Positions 34,686 to 41,591 of a stretch of DNA of 64,000 bases are shown here, one piece after another (the first letter of the stretch is position 1; each line of letters opens with the position of its first letter). This DNA comes from an uncultured Clostridia bacterium (GTDB lineage Bacteria; Bacillota; Clostridia; Christensenellales; Pumilibacteraceae), in the NCBI GenBank assembly GCA_947086925.1, contig CAMUAL010000004.1, positions 4,157 through 68,156 of the forward strand, in the 5' to 3' direction. The notes below the pieces were generated by a model, which made no database searches, was not told the origin of the DNA, and was given only the letters and a program-made list of their open reading frames with translations. Made by a program: the position numbers and the translations under genes.

Positions 34686-34934
34686 TCAGGTAGACGATAA
34701 AACTTTAACCGTTTCTCCGAGCGCTTCCTCTTGGTCGTCGCCCTTTGCTATAACGGTTACGCAGTCGCCCTTTTTAAGTTGCATGCTTATAACGCCCATA
34801 AGACTTTTTGCGTTTATCTTTTTTGTGCCCATCTCCAAAGTTATTTCGCTGTCAAAGCGCATGCACCGCGCAACCAACCTCTGAGCGTCCGTGTGCAAAT
34901 ATAACTTGCGCACCGTTGCTTCCTTGAATACCAT
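34686..34934 (-). CDS. HPr/Crh-like protein with altered active site
   Basis: An 82-residue HPr-fold protein. The regulatory Ser region KKINAKSLMGVISM (Ser44, equal to Ser46) is intact, so HPr kinase could modify it. At the PTS site the usual G-L-H-A-R-P-A reads Y-L-H-T-D-A-Q: the His remains (His14) but the neighbouring Arg and Pro are lost, so phosphotransfer from enzyme I is doubtful. It follows whiA, as crh does in Bacillus. I infer a regulatory Crh-like role in carbon catabolite control rather than sugar transport. Confidence 0.8.
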   Translation of the reverse strand: MVFKEATVRKLYLHTDAQRLVARCMRFDSEITLEMGTKKINAKSLMGVISMQLKKGDCVTVIAKGDDQEEALGETVKVLSST

Positions 34935-35043
34935 TTCGAATCCTCCTTACCGTCCCGCTTGCGAGCCGTTTCCTTTTTATTTTGCTATACCGCAATGCGG
35001 CGTTTTTTCTTTTATTCGGCGATTTTACGCACTCTGCCGCGCG

Positions 35044-35952
35044 TTAAGTTCTGTTTCCGCACTTTTTATCATACAGCTCTTTAAGCCGCCTGAAACGGTT
35101 TTTAAGCCCGCTTTTCGATATGCCGAGCATGGCGGAAAGCTGTTCGTAGCTGTAATCGGGGTACTCCAACCTGAGCATGGCGGCGGATTTGAGCGACGGC
35201 GAAAGCTCGTTTAAATCGAGCTCTTTTATATACGCGCACTGTGTAAGTCCCGTCTCGATTTGCCGGTCGATATTATACATATCGCAGTTTTGCTGTCGGT
35301 TAAGATGTTCGTTCATCTGCCGCTCGGCTATAATCGAATTAAATTCGAGTACCGCCTTTGCCGCACCCATAAGAGCCAAGCAGTCGCTTATCGATTCGCT
35401 GTCTTTGGCATACACAACCGCGCGAGTATTGCGCACGGCAAACTTTGCCGAAATTCCGAACTTTCCGAGTAACGCCGCAAAATCCTCGGCTATGCTCTTG
35501 CGCCCGAACGAAAATTCCAAATGGTATTTGCTTGCCGTAAAACTGCCCGCCCCCAAATACGCGCCGCGCACATATGCCGCCGCACTCTGCTCCTCGGTGA
35601 ACTTTTCGGGTATATGTTCGCAAACGGAAACGCCGTCTTCGACTTCGAGTATTCCGCACTGACACAAAAGCTTAATCGCGTTGCCTATTACAATCTCGTT
35701 GCGCTTGTTCTTCTTATCGCACAGGCACTCCTTGCCCGTAAGTTCTTCCGCAAGTCTTTTTACGGCGTCCGAGAGATTGTCGTTTGCGGTCGAAAGAGTA
35801 ACCGCAACGCTTTCGCCGTGTATCACGAGCGACCCCGACGAAATTATAAGAGCCGACAAAAAAGCAAGCTTGTCTTTATGTGAAAACAGCGGTTTTAAAG
35901 CGATTTCCTCTTTGCTGTGTCTGCATATGTCTTTGGCGCGGTCTTTACTCAT
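35044..35952 (-). CDS. whiA: WhiA family regulator
   Basis: A 302-residue protein with the WhiA layout: a LAGLIDADG-like two-repeat domain (about 15-200, including YVRGAYLGAGSFTASKYHLE) and a C-terminal helix-turn-helix (SYEQLSAMLGISKSGLKNRF). WhiA proteins affect sporulation in actinomycetes, and cell division and nucleoid behaviour in Firmicutes. The gene overlaps the upstream PHP gene by 8 bp. In most Firmicutes rapZ and glmR (yvcJ, yvcK) stand just upstream, but here they are absent. Confidence 0.93.
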   Translation of the reverse strand: MSKDRAKDICRHSKEEIALKPLFSHKDKLAFLSALIISSGSLVIHGESVAVTLSTANDNLSDAVKRLAEELTGKECLCDKKNKRNEIVIGNAIKLLCQCGILEVEDGVSVCEHIPEKFTEEQSAAAYVRGAYLGAGSFTASKYHLEFSFGRKSIAEDFAALLGKFGISAKFAVRNTRAVVYAKDSESISDCLALMGAAKAVLEFNSIIAERQMNEHLNRQQNCDMYNIDRQIETGLTQCAYIKELDLNELSPSLKSAAMLRLEYPDYSYEQLSAMLGISKSGLKNRFRRLKELYDKKCGNRT

Positions 35953-36697
35953 CTGCCGCCCCGCCTCTTTTCACGTTTACGAAAACGGGAAGCCTATCGA
36001 AATTCGCAATCTGCCCGAACGGAATTTTCACGCGCTCGATACGAGCAAGCGCAACCGAAAAATCCCCTACGCGCCCCGCGCGGTGCGCGTCGCTGTCGCA
36101 TATAAATTCGCACCCTTCCGAGGCGGCGGTTTCAAGCTCGGAATCGGTCAGATATATGCGCTTGCCGTTAAGTTCGAAATACGTTTTGAAGTGTTTGCAT
36201 GCACGCGCCACCTCGCGTATATCGCACTTACAGCAATTTCCGGGATGCGACAAAATATCTATCTTGTTATTCATAACGGCGTTGACATATGCGTCGGTAT
36301 TCCTTGCAATCGTTTTGGCACTGCCGAGCCCGAGGTTGTTGCTCCAAAAATACGAAAATTGCGAACCGTGCACAAGCTTATGATATCCGCACACGATAAT
36401 ATCGAGATTGGGCTTGTCCGATTCGCGCACGTCTATTTTCCCCTTTGAATTTAATATGTTGGCTTCCACCCCGAGATAAACTTTTACGCTCGGATACTTA
36501 ACCGCACATTCGTTTATCTGCGCGCGCATAAACGGAATTTCGCGTCTGCGCACCCCGAAGGTCATGTGGTTGAATCCGTGGTCGGTTACGGCGATTTCAC
36601 GCAAACCCGTACGCGCGGCTTTAAACGCGCTGTCCTCTATACTGCCCTTGCCGTGGCTGAATACGGTATGAGTGTGATAATCGCCCAAAAAAGCCAT
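35945..36697 (-). CDS. PHP-domain phosphoesterase (YcdX-like)
   Basis: A 250-residue metal-dependent phosphoesterase. The PHP motifs are visible in order: GDYHTHTVFSHGKGS, AVTDHGFNHMTFG, VYLGVEANIL, IDILSHPGN and CDSDAHRAGRVGD. It lacks a polymerase domain. Its ATG follows the murB stop directly (TAAATG), so the two are translationally coupled. The substrate is unknown. The same order murB-PHP-whiA is common in Clostridia. Confidence 0.85.
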   Translation of the reverse strand: MAFLGDYHTHTVFSHGKGSIEDSAFKAARTGLREIAVTDHGFNHMTFGVRRREIPFMRAQINECAVKYPSVKVYLGVEANILNSKGKIDVRESDKPNLDIIVCGYHKLVHGSQFSYFWSNNLGLGSAKTIARNTDAYVNAVMNNKIDILSHPGNCCKCDIREVARACKHFKTYFELNGKRIYLTDSELETAASEGCEFICDSDAHRAGRVGDFSVALARIERVKIPFGQIANFDRLPVFVNVKRGGAADE

Positions 36698-37531
36698 TTA
36701 ATAAAAATCTCCGTATAATTTGATTTCGCGCTTCAATTCGATTCCGAACTTGTCGAACACCGCCGCCTGCGCCGTATTTATAAGTTGCAGAATATCTCCG
36801 CTTAGCGCGCCGCCTCTGTTCACAATAAAGTTGGCGTGTTTATCGGATATTTGCGCGCCGCCCGCGCCGAGCCCTTTTATGCCCGCTTTCTCTATAAGCT
36901 CGCCCGCAGAACCCATTTCGGTTTTTTTAAATACACTGCCCGCGCTTGCGCCGAGCGGCTGTAATTCTCTGCGCCTAAGTATGTTTTGCTCTGACGCAAG
37001 CTTAACGCTTTCTCGGTCGCCAGCATCGGCTTTAAGTATAACGCTCAGCACCGTCCCTTTAATGTCGCTGTGGCGATAGCCGAATCCGCACTCACGCACG
37101 CCGAGCGTTTTAATCTTGCCGCCGCTGAGCACAGTAACCGAAACCACCGAATCCGCAATACTTCCGCCGAACGCGCCCGCATTGCCTACAATCGCGCCGC
37201 CTACCGTTCCCGGCAGTCCGTACGCCCATTCGAGCCCATGCCTCCCGAGTTGCATATATTCGCGCGCAAGTGCCGACAAAAGCACCCCGCTGTCGCATTC
37301 GCAAGTGTCGGGGGTAAACGAGCGTCTGCCCGAGCGGTTAATTACAACGTCGCCGTCGTAACCCGCATCGCCCAAAAGTATGTTGCTTCCGCGCCCGAGC
37401 ACCAATGCGCCGCCTGCGGCGGCTTCGGCAAGCTCCGATATGTTGTAGCAAAACGCAAGCCGTCTTGCGCGCCCGCCCGTTAAAAAAGTGCAACATCTTC
37501 CCAAAGGTGCGTTACTGAGATAACCTGTCAT
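36698..37531 (-). CDS. murB: UDP-N-acetylenolpyruvoylglucosamine reductase
   Basis: A 277-residue FAD enzyme reducing UDP-GlcNAc-enolpyruvate to UDP-MurNAc. It starts MTGYLSNAPLGR at 37531; the longer frame would begin upstream of the promoter. FAD-binding LGRGSNILLGDAGYDG, GLEWAYGLPGTVGGAIVGNA, the catalytic Ser region SAGSVFKKTE and the C-terminal FGIELKREIKLYG are present. The transcript is predicted leaderless. Head of the PHP-whiA-HPr-dnaE cluster. Confidence 0.95.
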   Translation of the reverse strand: MTGYLSNAPLGRCCTFLTGGRARRLAFCYNISELAEAAAGGALVLGRGSNILLGDAGYDGDVVINRSGRRSFTPDTCECDSGVLLSALAREYMQLGRHGLEWAYGLPGTVGGAIVGNAGAFGGSIADSVVSVTVLSGGKIKTLGVRECGFGYRHSDIKGTVLSVILKADAGDRESVKLASEQNILRRRELQPLGASAGSVFKKTEMGSAGELIEKAGIKGLGAGGAQISDKHANFIVNRGGALSGDILQLINTAQAAVFDKFGIELKREIKLYGDFY

Positions 37532-37535
37532 ATAT

Positions 37536-37564
37536 ATTTTACTCCATACGCCGATTTTTTTCAA
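37536..37564 (-). promoter_or_regulatory. promoter of murB (leaderless)
   Basis: Minus-strand TTGAAA (37559-37564), 17-bp spacer, TAAAAT (37536-37541), then 4 nt before ATG 37531. Confidence 0.8.
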
Positions 37565-37659
37565 GTCTTTGGCGCAATGTTTTGTATTTACTTATATATG
37601 ACGGAGCGTTTAAAACCGTTACACTTTTACTACTGCGAATACGCGCGCTTTTTGCGCAC

Positions 37660-37869
37660 TGTCATTTCGAGTGAACATTGTCATTTCGAGCGTAGCCGAG
37701 AAATCTTATAGAACGCACTGTCATTTCGAGCGTAGTCGAGAAATCTTATAGAACGCACTGTCATTTCGAGCGTAGCCGAGAAATCTTATAGAACGCACTG
37801 TCATTTCGAGCGTAGTCGAGAAATCTTATAGAACGCACTGTCATTTCGAGCGTAGCCGAGAAATCTTAT
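37660..37869. repeat. five 40-bp tandem repeats of a dispersed palindromic element
   Basis: Five copies with 40-bp period begin at 37681, 37721, 37761, 37801 and 37841 (TCATTTCGAGCGTAGYCGAG then AAATCTTATAGAACGCACTG). The variable base alternates C, T, C, T, C, so the array grew by duplicating an 80-bp pair. A decayed half copy is at 37660. A GC hairpin follows at 37880-37903. There are no unique spacers, so it is not a CRISPR array. The rest of the 37532-37956 gap holds only the murB promoter and a terminator. Confidence 0.9.
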
Positions 37870-37908
37870 CATTAAAAATCCCCTGCCCCTTAGGGGCGGG
37901 GGAAAATT

Positions 37909-37945
37909 AAAAGAGGGTGAAATATGTTACAAATTCACCTCTTTA
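37909..37945 (-). terminator. terminator after the broken ABC cassette
   Basis: On the minus strand AAAGAGGTGAA pairs with TTTCACCCTCTTT (one bulge) around a ~13-nt loop, followed by a T-rich run. Confidence 0.6.
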
Positions 37946-37956
37946 AATCTTTTACA

Positions 37957-38285
37957 CTAAATCATAAACGACGCGGCGGTCAGTCCCGTATATAACGCAA
38001 TCCCTATGCAAAATACGATTGCCTGCAAACCTGAATTTCCGCCCGCCGCATAAATTTCGTTCGCAAACACGGGTACGGCAAATCTCAAAATTACCGTAAC
38101 CGCAATTACCGAAAACTGCACCGCACCCGCAATCAAAAACGGAACGCCCGTCTTCGACGGATTTTTGAAATACAGCGGATAAAACACAATATTAAAAGCC
38201 GCGGCAACAATAAAACAGTTGCCCAAAAACGCAAGGTTTGCCGCACTTCCCGACATGTTCGTTTGCGCGCTTAAAGGAAACAAAG
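37957..38285 (-). pseudogene. remnant of an ABC-2 type permease (C-terminal part)
   Basis: The frame encodes LGNCFIVAAAFNIVFYPLYF followed by two more hydrophobic helices, matching the last three helices of ABC-2 permeases found beside AbrB/ABC cassettes (the F-Y-P-L-Y-F-K cytoplasmic motif is typical). No start codon with a ribosome site is present. The N-terminal half is missing and the frame merges into the 3' end of the ATPase gene. It looks like the product of an internal deletion that fused the ends of two genes. Confidence 0.55.
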
Positions 38286-38906
38286 CAACACTTCCCCGCC
38301 GGACAGCATTATAACGTCGTCGGCAATGCGGCTTAGGTCGCTCGTGACATGAGTGGAAAAAAGCACCGACACGGCGTCGTGTTTTACAAGCTCCGACACG
38401 GTGTCGCAAAACTCCTCGCGCGAGAGAGGGTCGAGCCCTCTTGTAGGCTCGTCCAAAATCAAAAGCTTTGCCCCGTGCGAAAGCGCAAGCGCAACCGAAA
38501 ATTTCATCTTCATGCCGTCGGACAGCTCTTTAACGCGCTTATTTTCGTCCAAACCGAATCTGTCCATGTACTCGCGGAATTTATCCGAACCGAAATCGCC
38601 GTAAAAACCGCGCATCGCATAAGCTATTTGTTTTAAGCGTCGTTCTCCGTAAAACCTGAATCCTCCGCCCGCATAACCGCAGAGTTTTTTTGCCGCGATT
38701 TCGTTTTCTTTAACGGATATTCCGAAAATTTCCGCATCGCCGTCATGCGGAATTATATTGAGAATAGACTTTATAATAGTGGTTTTGCCCGCACCGTTTG
38801 CCCCTATCAACCCGGCTACGCGCCCTTCGCCCACAGTAAAATCAGCGCATTTAAGCGTAAATCTTCCGTAGCTTTTGCTTATGTTTTTTACTTCCAGCGC
38901 GTTCAT
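38271..38906 (-). pseudogene. ABC transporter ATPase, C-terminally truncated
   Basis: A 211-residue ATPase with Walker A GLIGANGAGKTTIIKSIL, a signature-like ELSDGMKMKFSVALALS, Walker B LLILDEPTRGLDP and the H-loop STHVTSD. It stops soon after the H-loop (SGGEVLLCFL), about 40-70 residues earlier than relatives that carry a C-terminal dimer segment. The break coincides with the permease remnant in another frame. The nucleotide-binding core is complete, so some activity cannot be excluded. Its ATG overlaps the AbrB-like gene stop. Confidence 0.65.
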
Positions 38907-39115
38907 TTGTCCTTTACCTTCATTATCGCGTCTATAAACGCCTCGGCGTACGACATAGGCTGAATAGCTATTCCTTGATTTTTGTCCGCCATTATAAGCA
39001 AGCCGACTCCCTCGGTCAAATCGAACATATCCCGCACTTCTTTGGGAATAACAATTTGCCCCTTTGCCCCTATTTTAACCGTAGCCATAAATTTTCCCTC
39101 GGGAACTTTATCCAT
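38903..39115 (-). CDS. AbrB/SpoVT-type transcriptional regulator
   Basis: A 70-residue protein with the swapped-hairpin AbrB DNA-binding domain (VKIGAKGQIVIPKEVRDMFD, then GVGLLIMADKNQGIAI) and a short helical tail. AAGGAGG precedes the ATG. It overlaps the ABC ATPase by 4 bp (ATGA), so it is the cassette's own regulator. An 8-bp inverted repeat downstream of its -10 box is a natural autoregulatory site. Confidence 0.88.
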   Translation of the reverse strand: MDKVPEGKFMATVKIGAKGQIVIPKEVRDMFDLTEGVGLLIMADKNQGIAIQPMSYAEAFIDAIMKVKDK

Positions 39116-39143
39116 ATTTAATCCTCCTTTGAGTTTTCAGCAT

Positions 39144-39209
39144 GGTAGGAAAAGTAAGAATATTCCTACCTTAAATGAAAGGTATAATACGTAACCGAAA
39201 TTTTTTCAA
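39144..39209 (-). promoter_or_regulatory. promoter and operator of the AbrB-ABC cassette
   Basis: Minus-strand TTGAAA (39204-39209), 17-bp spacer, TATACC (39181-39186). Just downstream, GGTAGGAA and TTCCTACC form a perfect 8-bp inverted repeat (39144-39151, 39163-39170), placed to block transcription. Confidence 0.75.
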
Positions 39210-39299
39210 GAGTTTTTTTATTCCACGCCCCCTTGCATTCCCCCGCAATCATGAAGGGAATTTTTAAGAATAAGATTTATCGACTGCGATTCTCGCGTC

Positions 39300-39328
39300 T
39301 TGACATATCTCAATCCGTTTGCTATAAT
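39300..39328 (+). promoter_or_regulatory. promoter of the Fic-like gene (leaderless)
   Basis: TTGACA (39300-39305), 17-bp spacer, TATAAT (39323-39328): full consensus, with 8 nt to ATG 39337. Confidence 0.88.
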
Positions 39329-39336
39329 ATAACCGT

Positions 39337-40377
39337 ATGCAGGAATACGACTACAAAACAGCGGTATTAAGCATAGCGGCAAATGCGGCAACCGAGAGCG
39401 TCACACCGAACAAAAGCATGACGGAAGCGGCTATATCGTACAAAAGCGGGCTTACCGATAAGTCGGCTTTTTTAGCCAAGTGCGGTAAAAACACGCTGTT
39501 TGCCAAACTTGTGATTTACACCGATTCCCGCAATTCCGAATTCGATTCGGACGAGTTTTTAAAACTGCACAAAATGCTTTACGAGCCTAAATTAAAGTGC
39601 GGCGAAATTCGCGTGGGCGACCTTACCGTAACGGGCGGAAGCTGCACCGCACCCAAACTTCTTCGCGGCTCGCTTAAAAGCGCGCTCGGTAAAATGCAAC
39701 AAACCGCAGGCGCGCCCGAAATAACGAAAGCCGACTTTGCGGCACAGTTAAGTTGCTTTATGCGCGAGCTCATAATATTATCGCCTTTTACATACGGAAA
39801 CGCAATTACCCGCCGAGCGTTTATTATGCAGTTCTGCCTAATGCGCGGATTCATGCTCAATTACGCCGCCGCAAGTAAAGCCGAACTTTTAGCCGCCGAA
39901 TCGGAAGCGTTTACGGCCGACGCATCGCAACCTCTTTTTAATTTATTCATGAAGTGCCTGAGCTATTTGCAAGAGGAAAAAACCGCAAAGCAAACGCACC
40001 CCGCACAAAAAGCCGCCGCATTAAATAAGAGCAGAGCGGCGGCACAAGAAATAGCTTCTTCGGTAGCGGCGGTTAAACCGCGCGAAGCGGTAAGGGCTCA
40101 GCAACCCGTAAAGCCGGTTACTCCGCCCCCTCGCACAAAAGCAGAACCCGTTAAGCGCGAGCCGCCCGTAAAACAATCGGCGCAGGCAAAACCGCCCGCA
40201 GGAGCAAAACAGACTCCGCCCGTAAAGCAGTCTCCGCCGATAAAACAGATTGCTCCCGCAGTAATGAGCGCGGAAAAAGCGGAAGTAATGCGCGACCTGC
40301 GCGATATTCAAAAGTCGCTGAACAGCCTTGCCGTACGCATTGCCGAAATATCCGACAAAGTGGAAAAAATGAAATAA
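39337..40377 (+). CDS. degenerate Fic-fold protein with Pro/Lys-rich tail
   Basis: A 346-residue protein. Residues about 70-180 follow the Fic fold: FLKLHKMLYEP, GEIRVGDLTVTGGSCTAPKL, then SPFTYGNAITRR at 149-160 where Fic enzymes have H-P-F-x-x-G-N-G-R-x-x-R. The catalytic His is Ser, the central Gly-Arg is Ala-Ile and the acidic residue is Tyr, so AMPylation activity is unlikely. Residues about 215-310 are rich in Pro, Lys, Gln and Ala. A C-terminal coiled coil (about 313-346) follows. It may act as a scaffold or binding protein. Monocistronic, with a strong promoter. Confidence 0.6.
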   Translation: MQEYDYKTAVLSIAANAATESVTPNKSMTEAAISYKSGLTDKSAFLAKCGKNTLFAKLVIYTDSRNSEFDSDEFLKLHKMLYEPKLKCGEIRVGDLTVTGGSCTAPKLLRGSLKSALGKMQQTAGAPEITKADFAAQLSCFMRELIILSPFTYGNAITRRAFIMQFCLMRGFMLNYAAASKAELLAAESEAFTADASQPLFNLFMKCLSYLQEEKTAKQTHPAQKAAALNKSRAAAQEIASSVAAVKPREAVRAQQPVKPVTPPPRTKAEPVKREPPVKQSAQAKPPAGAKQTPPVKQSPPIKQIAPAVMSAEKAEVMRDLRDIQKSLNSLAVRIAEISDKVEKMK

Positions 40378-40381
40378 CAAC

Positions 40382-40417
40382 AATTCCCGTGCCACAAACC
40401 GAGCGCGGGAATTTTTG
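40382..40417 (+). terminator. terminator after the Fic-like gene
   Basis: AATTCCCG / CGGGAATT 8-bp stem followed by T-run, just past the stop codon. It may also serve recF on the other strand. Confidence 0.75.
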
Positions 40418-40448
40418 TTTATCACGATATATACAAGCCGAAGCCCGT

Positions 40449-41543
40449 TTAAAATAACTCTTTACTCACTTGCCCGCTCTTAACGGTGTAAAGCGCGTAA
40501 TCGCCGAGTGCCGAACTTATTTCCGCAGGCAAATGCGTGCACGAAATAACCGTCTGATATTTGCGACTCCGCTCTATCAGTTTACGCTGACGGTACGGGT
40601 CGAGTTCGCTTAATACGTCGTCGAGCAGCAGTACGGGATATTCTCCGCTCTGTTCGCCGTGCAGTTCCATTTCGGATAATTTAAGACTCAGAGCCGCGGT
40701 GCGCTGTTGTCCCTGCGAACCGTAAGCGCGCACGTCGGTTTCGCCGATTTTAACGGCAATGTCGTCTTTTTGGATTCCCACGGAAGTAAAGCACAGCATT
40801 TTGTCGCGTTCGCGGTTGCGCATGAGTTCCGACGCAAAGCTTTCCGCCGCCTCTTGCTCGCTCCCCGCAAACCCCTCGTACTCCAAATAAAGTTTTTCTT
40901 TTCCGTCCGACAGATATTCGTGCGCCTCGCTCGCAAATTTACTCAGCCGTTCAACGTATCCGCGCCTTGTTTTCGCTATCTTCGCGCCCGCGCTCACCAA
41001 TTGCGAGTCCCATACGTCCAAAACGTCGTCGGTAACTTTACCGCTTTTAAGCAAACGGTTGCGCTGAGAAAGTATTTTGTTGTACCGACCGAGCAGATAA
41101 AAGTAGCTTTTGCTCATGCGGCACAGCGCAATATCCATAAAACGCCGCCTGTCGCCGGGGGCGTCTTTTATTATGCGCATTTCGTCGGGCGAAAAATAGA
41201 CCGCCGCAAACGCGCCCATAAGCTCGCCCATGCGCGATATTGGCATACCGTTTATTGCAACGCGCTTGTTTTCGCGCACATCGAGCAGAATTTCAACGGT
41301 ATTCTCGCCGCCTCGGTCCTCTTGCGTAAGCTTAATCTTGCCCCGCTCGCTCCCCTTTTTTATAAGTTCTTTGTCGCGCGGAGTTCTCGGCGAACGTCCC
41401 ACACTGCAAAAGTAAATCGCCTCTAACAGATTCGTTTTGCCTTGCGCGTTGTCGCCGCAAAGAATATTTATTCCGCCGCAAAAGTCTACGCTTAAATTAG
41501 CGTAGTTGCGGTAATCGTATAGCTCGACTTTTTTTACAACCAT
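40449..41543 (-). CDS. recF: DNA replication and repair protein RecF
   Basis: A 364-residue SMC-like ATPase acting at single-strand gaps to help RecA loading. N-terminal ELYDYRNYANLSVDF and Walker A LCGDNAQGKTNLLEAIYF, the RecF-type SVGRSPRT, the signature region AYGSQGQQRTAALSLKLSE, and Walker B VLLLDDVLSELDPYRQRKL are all present. Full length. dnaA, dnaN and gyrB, its usual neighbours, are not in the window; instead it follows a large surface repeat protein by 48 bp. Confidence 0.95.
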   Translation of the reverse strand: MVVKKVELYDYRNYANLSVDFCGGINILCGDNAQGKTNLLEAIYFCSVGRSPRTPRDKELIKKGSERGKIKLTQEDRGGENTVEILLDVRENKRVAINGMPISRMGELMGAFAAVYFSPDEMRIIKDAPGDRRRFMDIALCRMSKSYFYLLGRYNKILSQRNRLLKSGKVTDDVLDVWDSQLVSAGAKIAKTRRGYVERLSKFASEAHEYLSDGKEKLYLEYEGFAGSEQEAAESFASELMRNRERDKMLCFTSVGIQKDDIAVKIGETDVRAYGSQGQQRTAALSLKLSEMELHGEQSGEYPVLLLDDVLSELDPYRQRKLIERSRKYQTVISCTHLPAEISSALGDYALYTVKSGQVSKELF

Positions 41544-41591
41544 ATCTTTTAATTACTTTCGCCTACGCATACCGCGCGTGCTTCTTCCGTT

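Noticed and set aside
37660..37869. CRISPR-like regular repeats.
   Set aside because: The units are contiguous and there are no unique spacers or cas genes; it is a tandem repeat.
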